Below, piece by piece: positions 38,175 to 48,865 of a stretch of 64,000 nucleotides of DNA. Under the pieces are notes generated by a model. That model was not told the origin of the DNA and searched no databases. It was given only the letters and a program-made list of their open reading frames with translations. The translations under genes were made by a program, and so were the position numbers. Source of the stretch: Nageia nagi (taxonomy: Eukaryota > Pinophyta); assembly GCA_050084985.1 (NCBI GenBank), contig JBITNC010000001.1, forward strand, positions 93,310,001-93,374,000, given 5' to 3'. How positions within the stretch are numbered: position 1 is the first letter of the stretch; the number at the start of each line of letters is the position of its first letter.

Positions 38175-39730
38175 TGATGAGACTCAAAGTGGTCTCATTT
38201 TTGATGCATTTATTTGATATATTAAGGACATTTGGAACACTAATATGACTTGAATGATATTATCAATTATTATAAACTGTCTAATTTAATGTTGAATGCA
38301 TAGTTGTTTGATCTTTCATTTATTAATGTTATTTGTAATTTTGATGCATAAAAAATACTGTTTTATGTTTGAATAATGTTTGCTGAGCACATATTCTGAC
38401 TTCTCATAAGAATGATGGCTGCAAGTATCAAGTTTCTAGCTCTAGAGTAATCTAATTGAAAGCTCCAGAAACGGCATAAGTCTAGCTCCAGAAATCGACT
38501 TACGTCCAGCACCAGAAAACAACTTAAGATTGGCTCCAGAAACTGACTTCAGTCTAGCACCAGAAAGTGACTTCAGTCTAGCACCAGAAAGCGACTCAAG
38601 TCTGGCTCCAGAAATCAACTTAAGTTTAGCACCAGAAAGTGACTTTAGTCTGGCTCCAGAAATCAACTTAAGTCTAGCACCAGAAACCGACTTCAGTCTA
38701 GCACCAGAAAGCGACTCAAGTCTGGCTCCAGAAATCAACTTAAGTCTAGCACCAGAAAGCGACTTCAGTCCAGCACCAGAAAGTGACTTGAGACTAGCAC
38801 CAGAAAGCGACTTCAGTCCAGCACCAGAAAGTGACTTGAGACTAGCACCAGAAAGCGACTTGAGACTAGCACCAGAAAGCGACTTCATTTTAAGCTCCAG
38901 AAAGCGACTTAAGTTTGGATCCAGAAACTGTTTAAAGGCTCCTGAAATGTAGCTCCAGAAAGGTTCCTGAAATATAGCGCCAGAAAGGCTCTTGAGTTAT
39001 AGTTCCAGAAATATAGAAGAATCAAACGCACGGAGCTAAGATGATAGCTACATTGAAGACAGAGAAGAACGTGGATCAGTTAGAGAAACTAGGGGAGCCA
39101 AAGAAGAAGTCAAGTAGACTTATTCCGATTAGGAACTAGTCTTAAGGACAAAGTAACTAATTCTGTTTTAGACTTAATCTTTACAGAATTATCTCCAGAA
39201 TATCAGCAGACAGCGTAGGATAAGAAGGATTGTATGACCCAAATGAATAGGTCAAATAGTATATATTTAGAAAGATTAGTTAAAAAGCAGATAGGAGCCT
39301 ATTAGAATAAATAGAGACTTAGTGACAGGAAAAGGGGAGACTAGCTTTTGTAATGAGATTATACCAGTACGTTTGGAAAAGCAATAAAAAGGTGTGACAA
39401 TTCTTTAATACTGTTTCAATTGTGAGTCTCTACTGGGAAGAGGGGCCCACTCCTACTGGTAGAGGTCTCTTATTTGTTTCATGTCAATTTCCAGTTTTCT
39501 GCAAAGTATTCAATAGCAACTTAGTGTGTGTGTTTTCTCCATTTCCTTCCATTCAATGCAATTTTATCTTTCCAGTTTAAGTCCTGCAAGTCTGAATTTA
39601 GCATTATTGTATGATTGAAATTTGAATTTTCCAAGTAGAACAAGGGTTAAAACAGAGTCCTCAACTGCATATAGCCTTGTACACCAACTCAGGATTGACA
39701 AAAATTAAATGATGAATTGACGCCTCATCA
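38175..39730 (+). repeat. Element C 3' LTR
   Basis: The 1556-bp copy of the 5' LTR. I counted 12 substitutions by eye, all transitions, and one missing G in the run near 39442. The internal 24-bp array is at 38465-38985. Confidence 0.95.
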
Positions 39731-39735
39731 TTAAT

Positions 39736-40020
39736 TGGGTAATAATTGATTATATTGGGGGTAAATGATTTTGAATTGACTTTTATATGATAGTGACTAG
39801 TCGATGGGCTAGTTAGGGTTTTAATCTAACTGATCAATCGATAGGATGGTTAGGAATAGGGTTGATAAGGTTGTAACAAGAGGTTAAATTACCAAAATAA
39901 TTCACACAAATGCAATCAAACTAGGATGAAGGGATTATAGGATCATAATAGACTACAAGATGGACCAAATCATCACAAGTCACCTAAACTAGTTGAATGA
40001 ATAATTTTTAGGTATCTACA
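39736..40020 (-). repeat. Element B right LTR (5' LTR), second part
   Basis: It continues the LTR broken at 27164 and aligns with about 11095-11379. Shared phrases include ATCTAACTGATCAAT, ACAAGAGG and TTTTAGGTATCTACA. It is followed by CTTGC, the right target-site copy of B. Confidence 0.85.
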
Positions 40021-41310
40021 CTTGCTACTAATATGACCCATAATCATAAGGCATATTTTGATGTGGTAGAGAGTGATTATAATGCCTTTTAGTCCCTACT
40101 TGATTTACATTCCATTGGGATAAGGGGTTTTTGTATACTTGTATATTTTAATTGGGAGTTGAAGATGTGCCACCAAGGACCAATTTCCTAGGATCAATGA
40201 AGCTTTATAACACCTTTCTCAAATATACACATTGATGAATACTATGACCTTGAACCATATTAAATTCAAAAAATTCATCATCTTTGTACCATGGTTTTGA
40301 GGCCCAAATTGGATCCCATTTAAATTTTGGTAACCTTAATAATTTAGCATCATTTAATTTTATGGATATTTTGGATAAGGTTTCTCCCAATGGTTTATGC
40401 TTTCTCTGCAAACTTGAAGATTACCCTTGATTTTGATTCTGATATTTATTCTAATTTTGATTTTGATTTTGATTCTGATATTGATTCTAATTTTGATGTT
40501 GATTTTGATTATATGGTCAATTTGACAAACTCAATTGATTTTACTATCCACTTTGTAATTGATGCTACGGTGGTGCTTGAAGTATTATTTGATTGATTTA
40601 AGACTTACCTCCATTGTTAGCACCATTATTATTGGACCCATATCCTTTAATGTTGTTTTCATTTTTGGCCACTTTAAGCTCTCCATTTTGAACCATAACT
40701 TCTTCTATAATCATGGCTTGTGAAATAACATCCTCAAAGGTCTTACATTGTTGAATTTGAAGAAGTTTAAAGATTTATTTGTTTCAAATCTTGCTAAATA
40801 ATCTCACCAATTATTCCCAAGAAAATGAAAAGATCATATCCATAATTAAATACCTCTATTTAGAAACATAATCAGATATGAACTCTTGTTCAAATTGAGA
40901 TAACTTTATAAGATTTGTAATTGATGACCTCTTATTAATATTGGTGGAAAAATATTCAAGAAAGAGATTAGCCAATTTTTCAAAGGTATATAAACTATGT
41001 TGAGGCAATAAATTTTACCAATTAATTGCTTGACCCCCAAGGGCCATCGGAAAGGTTCTCAATAACTATGCATCATCATTTTTTATTTGGTAACATGCAT
41101 ACTTGAAGTACCTCAAGCATTTCTTGGGATCCTCCTTGGTTTTAAATTTTCAATCTTGGTAATTTAAAATTTTCTTAGATATTGCCTCATGGATACGCAA
41201 AGATTAATTGGCTCATTGCAAATCTCCCCATAACTAATTCTAGAAAACCCTTGATTATTGGATCTTGCCTCTAGTTCTTTTAGTCTCTTCATGTGTAGAC
41301 TTCAAAAGAA
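40021..41310 (-). pseudogene. gag: Relic A: Tat-type gag segment
   Basis: The minus strand gives a capsid-like series from about 41230 down, with KCLRYFKYACYQIKND, then GGQAINWYNLLPQHSL, FEKLANLFLEYFS and CKTFEDVISQAMIIEE near 40770-40690. An Asn/Gln-rich stretch follows, coded by a GATTTT-type hexamer on the plus strand. At 40290-40205 a degraded zinc-knuckle segment ends GHSIHQCVYLRKVL, with the first Cys pair lost. Frame breaks are frequent. The gag continues, after B is removed, into the protease segment at 10391-8730 in the same strand and logical order. This supports one element split by B. Confidence 0.75.
40425..40520. repeat. GATTTT-type hexanucleotide repeat
   Basis: Imperfect GATTTT/GATTCT units. 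On the minus strand they encode an Asn/Gln-rich tract within relic A gag. Confidence 0.8.
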
Positions 41311-42197
41311 TGCATAAATGATAATTTTACCCACTATTTTTATACAATGTGTAATTGAAGCATATATGAGAAATATGGTATCAAATTAGCATGATAATCA
41401 ATGTACCTTCATTGCATTCATATCAACATGAAATAATAGAAACCATTCATCAATCACAACAATGCACCATAATAATCGTACGTCGCTAACAACCTAGGAG
41501 CATGTTGTTAACTATGTGAAATAAGTAGATCTATTAATGGAATAAAATATAAGTTAAAGTGAGATGAAGGCTTTAATAGATCTATGCGGAGGTGGTGTTA
41601 CAAAACACCATTGTTGGCCAAATAGAGTGATTTTGCATGTTTTGGTATCTCTCTCTTGGTATGTACTGATATCCCTTGCATCATGTTTGTGTTGCCTTTG
41701 ATATTATTTTATAACAACACCTTGATCCTCTTTTATTCTTAGGATCATTGTTCATTAAATTATTTTTTATTTCCTTATTGATATTTGACATCCTGTTTCA
41801 TCATATAACGGTCCATTATATTGATTACATTACCTTGGAATATTTTTAACCCTTTTTTATAATAAATAGTCCTTGATGTTATAAAATGAATTATTTAATA
41901 AATAATAATTCATTTTTAGGCATCTAAATTTTTCCCCTCTTTGGAGGTGTAATTGAAGTAATGAAATTACATATCAAAAGAAGAAGTATAGAAGAAAATT
42001 TTGAGAACTTTGAACTCTTTATTCAGTGCTTGCTATTTGATGATGATGAGGATCCTTTTCTAACCCCTTTTGGCTTAGTTTCCCTAGAAAGCTCCTTGAG
42101 TGGATCCACAAAGATAAAAACTAAATAAATGTATGCTTTTTCCCATTGCAATATTATTTCCATAGAAGGAACTTTGCTACAAGGTAGTCTTATGGTC
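41311..42197 (-). other. Probable element D 3' LTR end with polypurine tract
   Basis: On the minus strand, AAAGAGGGGAAAAA lies just before TTTAGATGCCTAAAAATG (boundary near 41928). This mirrors the B arrangement of polypurine tract and TGTAGATACCTAAAA. The LTR would occupy roughly 41315-41928, but the far edge is not fixed and the partner LTR is outside the window. Right of it, 41929-42197 is short tail sequence of D before element E. Confidence 0.45.
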
Positions 42198-42710
42198 TAA
42201 TCCATAAACTATAAGATTAAAATTTCACTTTAACCTTTTCTTAGGATCAATTCACACTTAAAATAATTAAGTGCTTGTAAAGGAAAATCAGGAAAAAAAA
42301 ATTGTAAACACAGAGAAGAGAAAAGCATTCACCATAGAGAGAGACAAGAAAAATTTATCCTGGTTCACCCAGTGTGGGCTACATCCAGCTCAAAAGCTCT
42401 CTACTATCAATGGGTGGAATCACTTTACAAGGCCTCCATGGTCCTTCAAAACCTCCTCTCACATTCACAACACACTCACAGCTCTGAAAATCACAATAAG
42501 AACTAAAAACACTTTCCTGAAATCCTCTCTTTTTTTTTCTTTTAATTTTTTTTTCTCAAAATACACAAACGGTATTAATATCATATCTTCCCCATATGGA
42601 CTCAGATTCATGATCTGAAAGAAGCATCAAAAAGCTGAAGATAAGATGATCACAATGAACACACCAAAATGGAGATTACTAAATGTAAAAGGGATCCAAA
42701 TTTTGGATCA
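42198..42710 (-). repeat. Element E 3' LTR
   Basis: 513 bp, ending TGGATCA on the plus strand. The other end reads TAATCCA where its partner has TGATCCA, so the terminal TG has mutated here. Confidence 0.9.
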
Positions 42711-42722
42711 TTCCTCCCCACT
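42711..42722 (-). other. Element E polypurine tract
   Basis: On the minus strand AGTGGGGAGGAA directly precedes the 3' LTR. Confidence 0.8.
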
Positions 42723-42734
42723 GAGAGAGAGCTT

Positions 42735-44830
42735 TTATTCCCAAAAGCATTTAGGATGATGAAATGAGGTGAGGGTAGAGCTCCCTCACCCAATCAACTG
42801 CATACCACTTGGCCTTGTGTGGATGTTGGCCCTTCACTCCAATATGCCACACCTCATGTATGCCACTATGAGATGATCATTGCTTCTTTTCCAATATTGC
42901 ATCCTTAACCAACACATTCATGTGCTCAAGGGCTAAATCCTCAACTGATGGTAACATAACATCTGTATCTTCTGCAACTAAGGTTGGTTCATACAACTTC
43001 AATTTCTCAACATTAATAACGGAATACATTTGCATATAGGGTGGTAAGTCCAACTGAAATGCATTGTCTCCAACTTGACTAATAATGGTAAATGGACCAT
43101 ACCTTATTGGTTTCAACTTCTTTCCTTCACCATGCTATCTCTCCTTACTAAGATGAAGCCATACCTAATCCCCAACCTAAAATTTATGATCCACCTGATG
43201 ATGATCATGCCTCTCCTTATACTTGGCCTAACTCTTCTCTAATTGTTCTTTTACCTTCTGATGAATCAATCTGATCCTCTCAATAAAATTCTTTGCCCGC
43301 TCCTCCTCATTATGAAGAACTATATCTCCATCACTTGTTGAAGCAAAAGCCATATCAAAAGGTGATTTTGGCAAATAACCAAAACAAGTCTCAAAAGGTG
43401 TTTTGTTAGTAGAAGAATGTAAAGCCCGATTATATGCATGCTATATATAATTCAAATGCTCATCCCAAGTTTTAGGATGCTTACCATAATAACCCCATAA
43501 TAGGTGTACCACCATCCTATTTACCACCTCTATTTGACCATTTGTCTATGGATGAAATGCTATACTCCTCTTTAGATTAGTGTCCATCCTTTCCCACAAA
43601 GAAGTCCAAAATTTTTTAAGAAACCTGGAATCCCTATTAGAAATGATAGAAGTAGGAAGACCAAAATGTACCCACACATAAGTAAAGAAAAGATTAGCTG
43701 CCTCTTGACCTGTCACAGCCTTTTTACATGGGATTAGAATACACATCTTACTGAATCTATCCATAACCACATATAAATAATCATGACCTCTTTTAGACAT
43801 AGGTAAACCTCCAACAAAATCCATAGAAATACTCTCCCATGGTCGTGTAGGAACGGACAATGGCATATAAAGACCAAATTTCCTATTATTGGATTTGCTT
43901 ACACTACATAACATACAACCTCTGATATATTTGGATACATTTTCTTGCATTTTAGGCTAGTAACAATACCTTTGTAGATTAGCAAGAGTTTTCCCAACGC
44001 CAAAGTGCCCTGAAATACGAGAAGTATGAGCTTCCCTAATCAAATCATTCCTCTCACCATTAGGAATACAAAGTTTGCCTAAATAAAAAAGTAATCCATC
44101 ATGCAAATGAAAGTCATGATTTCCAACCTCATTACCAAGACTCAATCTATGATAGACATTTTGGAAATGAGGATCAACCATATATTGTTCTTTATACCCG
44201 TCATGCATTAAAGAACTATTTTGTAGAATCACAACACTGGCAACTATTGGAGGCCTAGAAAACATATAAACAATTTTATTTTGAGTACCCTTCTTGTATT
44301 TAATCACCAAATGAAATTGTTGCAAAAATCCCATCCAACGAAAGTGCCTAGATTGTTACAATTTAGATTGTGACTGAAGATATTGCAAGGGTTGATGGTC
44401 TGTATGAATTATTGTCTCTTTACCTACCAAATAGTGCTTCCATTTCTTAACACTTTGAGATAATGCATACAACTCTTTGTCATATGTGGGATAGTTTCTT
44501 ACCACACTGGTAAACATTTCCAAGTGATAGCAAATCAGATGTTTTTCCTGCAATAAAATTGCACCCATAGCATAGTCACTTGCATCAGTTTCAATTTCAA
44601 AAGTTTTCTGAAGATTAGGCAAAGCAAGTACTAGAGCATTACTAATTTTCCTTTTAAGCAATTCAAAAGCATGTTGTTCTTTCCCTCCCCACTAAAATCC
44701 ATGACTCTTTCCTATAATATCATGAAGTGGAGAAGCCATGTAAGAAAAGTTAGCAATAAATTTGCGTAAATACTGTACTGCCCCAAGAAAACTCCTAGTC
44801 TTTATCACATTAGTGGGAGTAGGCCATTTC
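42735..44830 (-). pseudogene. pol: Element E RNase H, integrase and C-terminal tail
   Basis: One minus-strand frame with stops. RNase H has ETDASDYAMGAILLQ, TYDKELYALSQSVKKWKHYL and HTDHQPLQYL (44661-44380). Integrase begins with a zinc region: HTSRISGHFGVGKTLANLQR, then CMLCSVSK. The core has SMDFVGGLP, MDRFSKM, and SNRDSRF where SDRD is usual (43950-43546), then a QIEVVNR block with the catalytic Glu just after a stop near 43545. The tail has the GPF motif (KPIRYGPF, 43110) and INVEKLKLYEP, typical of chromoviruses. Near 42850-42770 a degraded GVKGQHPHKAKW segment may be a chromodomain-like remnant. Stops also lie near 44355 and 43955. Confidence 0.88.
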
Positions 44831-45725
44831 AACATAGCCCAATTTTTGTAGGATCTATCCTCAATTGACCTTCACCTACAATGTGGCCAAGATAGATTAA
44901 ACTCTTCTTGACAAACTCACACTTAGACATCTTCAAACAGAGTTTTGCTTCCCTTAAAACTTCAAACACTTTACGAATATGTACCACATGATCTTTCCAA
45001 TTATCACTATAAATGAGAATATCATCAAGATACATAATAAAAAAATCATCAATGAAAGGCCTTAAAACCTTATTCATTACACACATGAAAGTAGTAGGAG
45101 CATTGCATAATCCAAATGGTAAAACCAACCATTCAAACAATCCTTGCCTAGTTTTAAAGGCAAGTTTCGACACATCCTCTTCTTTAACTCGTACTTGATG
45201 ATAACCACTTCTTAGATCTAATTTTGTGAAAAGCTTAGCTTTTTGTAATTGATCTATTAAATCATCAATACGTGGCAAAGGATATCGATTTTTAATCATG
45301 ATCTTATTTAGTGCCTTATAATCAACACACATACGCCAAGTTCCATCTTTCTTTGGAATTATAACAATAGGAGATCCACACGGTGATGTGCTAGGTATAA
45401 TGACTCCTTGATCTAACAATTCCTTGACTTGTTTCTTAATTTCTTTAGTTTTCAAAATAGAATTTATATATAAGCCAATATTAGGAAGTGCAACATCAAG
45501 ATGTAATTGAATCTCATGTTGTATATCTCTTTTCGGTGGAAGTTCTTTAGGTACTTGAAATAAATCTTGAAATTGAGAAATTACCTCTTTTACTTCTTCT
45601 TTGTATTGTGGTTCACAATCCTCAAGTGCCTTTATGATTTCTACTTCATCTTGAGATTTCACCATTGCAAGTACAAACATTTGTCTTGTATTGATTAGTT
45701 TCTTTGCTTGTCCTGCAGTAATCAA
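44829..45725 (-). pseudogene. pol: Element E reverse transcriptase
   Basis: An open stretch of 298 codons holds PPKRDIQHEI, GVIIPSTSPCGSPIVIIPKK, WRMCVDYKALN, FTKLDLRSGYHQVR, LPFGLCNAPTTF and the catalytic YLDDILIYS. It ends at LGHIVGEGQLRIDPTKI, after which a frameshift leads into the RNase H part. It begins in a frame one base back from gag-protease, at a run of six T on the minus strand (about 45724-45729). A small deletion there is likelier than programmed shifting, because the break falls after protease and a second shift of the same sense occurs after RT. Confidence 0.92.
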
Positions 45726-47215
45726 AAAATATTCTTTTTCTTATTTTGATGAGTACTAACCATGTATTCAATTCCATCTTTAATGAGTCTATATTTGTTT
45801 TCCTTTCTATAAAATAAAGCATCTCTTTCCCATAGATAAGGACTACCAAGCACAATCCCATAAATATCCAAAGGAACAACATCAAGTAAAACTTCATCAA
45901 TGTACTCCCTGTTAATCCCAAATTGCAACTTGCATTGTTGTGTTACCTTTAACTTGGAATTTTTATTAACCCATCCCAATGGATATGGGTTTGGATGAGG
46001 TTGAGTAGTGAGTACAAGTGATTTGACATACTTTTTTGCAATTAAGTTAGCTTGAGATCCAGAATCAAATAATGTATCAATCCTAGTCTTCTTAGCTTGC
46101 ACCTTGATGTGAAAAAGTTCAATTTTCTTCTTTTCCTTATCTTCACTAGGTGTATTATGCAAAACCATACATGCCATTTTATCATCTACATCTGAACCAT
46201 CTTCAATTTTCTTAGTAACAGTATTTGTTTGCTTCTTTTGACCTTTAGGTTTAGGGCATAATTCAAGATGCAATTTCCAACATTTAGCCTCTAAATGACC
46301 TTCTTTTTGACAATATGTACATACATCTTTAGACTTATCTTTTTGTGTAGTAGACATAGTTTTCTTTTTCCCCTTTCCTTTGTTCTTTTCAGAATCATTA
46401 TTACTATTGTTATTGGAAGCATTTTTCTTTTTCCCATCCTTAATGAATTTTCCCCTTTCTTCTAAGTGAGTGGCTTGTACACAAACTTTATCCAAATTAT
46501 TTGGATCAAACATCAATATTGTATGCCTTAAATAATTGTGCAAACCACCAATATACTTAAGAAGAATATATTGGGAATCAAGAGGAATACCTAGCATTAC
46601 AACTTTTCTTCTGAATTCTATAGTGTACTCTTGCACACTTTGCCCTTTGCCTTGACGAAAAGTTTGCCATTCCATGATTGCCTTTTGTTGATAACCCAAA
46701 GGATAAAACTGATCTCTAAGTAATTGTACAAAATGGGTCCAAGAAGCAATACAAGCTTGAATTGATTCATTCTTACTTTGCAAACAACTTTCCCACCAAA
46801 CAAGTGCATTACCACTCATTTTAAGAGTTGCTAATTGGATTTTATCCTCATCTCTTACAATTCTTTGAATTCTACAATATACCTTAATTTGTTTAATCCA
46901 ATGGTCTAACTTCTCAACATTCACTTCTCCAATAAAAGTAGGAAAATCAAATTTAACTTCCAATTTCAAAGGAAAACTTTGGAAAACACTATGTGTAACA
47001 TCATTATCAATTTTATTACCTTCACTAGTTTCACCTTCATTTTTCTTGTATTGTTGTTCTTGAAAGTGTTGGAATTGTAGAGACACCTTTTGGAACATTA
47101 TGGAGAGATCAACAATTTGCTTTTTCACATTAGACCCTCCTTCATTGGCCATGGCTCCAAGCTCTCTTTGCTTCTTTATCCAAACTCTAGAACCAATTTC
47201 TGGATCCTCCTCCAC
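45722..47215 (-). pseudogene. gag: Element E gag and protease
   Basis: A 497-codon open frame. The first in-frame ATG is at 47152 (MANEGGSNVKKQ); upstream codons may be leader. A coiled-coil-like start is followed by the gag domain (about residues 75-260: FDFPTFIGEVNVEKLDHWI, ALVWWESCL, FYPLGYQQKAIMEW), a Lys/Asn-rich linker, and one zinc knuckle CTYCQKEGHLEAKC. The aspartic protease has DTLFDSGSQANLI near 46075 and VLGSPYLWERDALF before the end. This reading frame is intact. It ends at a TGA created by the frameshift into RT. It would package element RNA and process the polyprotein. Confidence 0.92.
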
Positions 47216-47320
47216 AAATTCTCCTTCTCCTTTCTTGGTTTATGACCTAGTATACATGCAAGAACACTTTCGAAACACCAACAATAATCTCAAAAATATA
47301 GGTTATCCTAATGATTTCAA

Positions 47321-47334
47321 CTGCTTTGATACCA
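47321..47334 (-). other. Element E primer-binding site, initiator tRNA-Met
   Basis: The minus strand reads TGGTATCAAAGCAG, 4 bases from the LTR. It differs from the complement of the plant initiator tRNA-Met 3' end (TGGTATCAGAGC...) by one base in the first 12. Confidence 0.85.
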
Positions 47335-47338
47335 AACT

Positions 47339-47853
47339 TGATCCATAAACTATAAGATTAAAATTTCACTTTAACCTTTTCTTAGGATCAATTCATACTT
47401 AAAATAATTAAGTGCTTGTAAAGGAAAATTAGGAAAAAAAAATTGTAAATACAGAGAAGAGAAAAGCATTCACCATAGAAAGAGGCAAGAAAAATTTATC
47501 CTGGTTCACCCAATGTGGGCTACATCTAGCTCAAAATCTCTCTACTATCAATGGGTGGAATCACTTTACAAGGCCTCCATGGTCCTTCAAAACCTCCTCT
47601 CACATTCACAACACACTCACAGCTCTGAAAATCACAACAAGAACTGAAAACACTTTCCTAAAATCCTCTCTTTTTTTTTTCTTTTAATTTTTTTTTTCTC
47701 AAAATTCACAAACAGTATTAATATCATATCTTCCCCATACGAACTCAGATTCATGATCCAAAAGAAGCATCAAAAAGTTGAAGACAAGATGATCTTAATG
47801 AACACACTAAAATGGAGATTACTGAATGTTGAAGGGATCCAAATTTTGGATCA
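47339..47853 (-). repeat. Element E 5' LTR
   Basis: 515 bp, TGATCCA...TGGATCA on the plus strand, a 7-bp inverted repeat. TGGTC follows directly as the target-site copy. Confidence 0.92.
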
Positions 47854-47858
47854 TGGTC

Positions 47859-48865
47859 CCATGTCCAATATTCAAAATAAAAGAGGTTATTTTGCTCCAT
47901 ACACTATTCAACCATGAATTTAGCTATTCCTTCATCTCTAATACTCAAGAATCTAATGCTTTTACATCCATGCCTTGATACATAAGAGTTTTCTTGATTT
48001 TATAGTGTAGTTTTATTGATATGCACACCCTTGATGACGTATGAATAGTAAGCATGCTACTAACAACATGAGTTCTGCATCATTTTCTTTTCTTCTTATG
48101 ATGTAGATACCTATAGAAGGTGTTAGATATAACCTATATGATAATATTTTAAATACATAATGATTTGAATTGTCCATTGATGATGAGTCCATATTAAAAA
48201 TCTACTTATGGTTGCATCATCAGTTTATCTTTTAAGTGAGTGAACTCTCACTAGCCGTATTGATGGCTATTAGTGGTCATATGTTTTTATGTCTATGACC
48301 CTAATATAGTATGCTTTGTATGGTTTAAATAAAAAACTATGTGGATACACATCAAGTTTTATCATACATTAATGATGATTCAAAGTCCACATCTTGCTTA
48401 TGGTTGCAATGTTGATGTATCTTTTAAGTGAGTGAACTCTCATTAGTTGTATCAATGGCTATCAATGGTCATACATTTTATGTCTATGACCCTGAGATAA
48501 TATTCTTTGTATGGTTCAAAGAAAAAACCATGGATACATAATAAATTGTATCATCCATTGATGGTGAGTCAATTTCCACATCATGCTTACAATTGCATTG
48601 TTGATTTATCTTTTTAGTGAGTGAACTCTCACTAGTCATATTGATGGCCATCAACCTAGCATTTTATGTCCATGTTTCATAGATATTATACTATCATCAA
48701 TTTTTTTCTATTTATTTTTTTATAAACACATGCAATTGGTGATATATAAATAGTAAATGCATACCGTTAGCTATGTAAAAATAATACAATAAAGTATAAA
48801 ATTGAAAATAAAAACTAAAAAAGCATGTACCTTACATAAAGTATTTGTTGTTTTATAAGGCATGG
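47859..48865. other. Element D tail, non-coding
   Basis: Sequence between element E and the end of D integrase. It joins 41929-42197 once E is removed. Nothing coding is seen. A tandem repeat occupies 48160-48680. Confidence 0.55.
48160..48680. repeat. About 190-bp tandem repeat, nearly three copies
   Basis: The landmark AAGTGAGTGAACTCTCA occurs near 48235, 48427 and 48616, so periods are about 192 and 189 bp. Each copy also shares TATGTCTATGACCCT or close variants. The landmark contains AGTGAG...CTCACT, a perfect 6-bp inverted repeat with a 6-base loop. Confidence 0.85.

Larger units (their letters stand above)
27165..39730 (+). mobile_element. Element C: complete young Athila-like Ty3/gypsy retrotransposon
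   Basis: The 12,566-bp element has near-identical LTRs with TGATGAG...CTCATCA ends, a 5-bp TSD, a tRNA-Asp primer site, gag-pol in one frame, a long spacer with tandem repeats, a further ORF region and a polypurine tract. The DLGA-type protease motif, LRSG motif at the gag end, YMDDF RT active site and tRNA-Asp priming fit the Athila branch of Ty3/gypsy. By eye the two LTRs differ at 12 positions, all transitions, plus one 1-bp indel (about 0.8%). Both coding regions carry premature stops, so this copy could move only with help from another copy or with readthrough. Confidence 0.95.
10392..40020 (-). mobile_element. Element B: Tat-type Ty3/gypsy retrotransposon of about 17 kb, split by element C
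   Basis: Long terminal repeats lie at 10392-11379 and at 26462-27164 plus 39736-40020. Without element C (12,566 bp) and its 5-bp duplication, B is about 17.06 kb. On the minus strand the order is 5' LTR, leader, gag, protease, G-patch, RT, RNase H, a second archaeal-type RNase H, integrase, a 5.7-kb tail and the 3' LTR. The aRNase H and DGG-type protease place it in the Tat lineage (Ogre/Retand-like), whose members are among the longest plant retroelements. The reading frames are broken throughout and the LTRs differ at many positions, so it is old and inactive. The tail holds an antisense PMD relic. I could not assign a primer-binding tRNA. Confidence 0.85.
42198..47853 (-). mobile_element. 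Element E: chromovirus-like Ty3/gypsy retrotransposon
   Basis: The 5656-bp element has LTRs at 42198-42710 and 47339-47853 and a perfect TSD TGGTC (42193-42197 and 47854-47858). Its primer site matches initiator tRNA-Met and a polypurine tract is present. Gag with one zinc knuckle, DSG-type protease, YLDD-type RT, RNase H and integrase follow in order. Small size, tRNA-iMet priming and the YLDDILIYS active site fit the chromovirus branch. LTRs differ at about 26 of 513 positions by eye (about 5%), so it is older than C. Two frameshifts and several stops disable it. Confidence 0.93.

Noticed and set aside
40390-40596. Asp/Phe-rich plus-strand frame
   Set aside because: It is the reverse reading of the GATTTT-type hexamer repeat that encodes an Asn/Gln tract in relic A gag.
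48160-48680. Repeat-spacer pattern resembling a CRISPR array
   Set aside because: The conserved stretch is not separated by unique spacers of uniform length; whole 190-bp units are repeated. The surrounding DNA is plant retroelement sequence.
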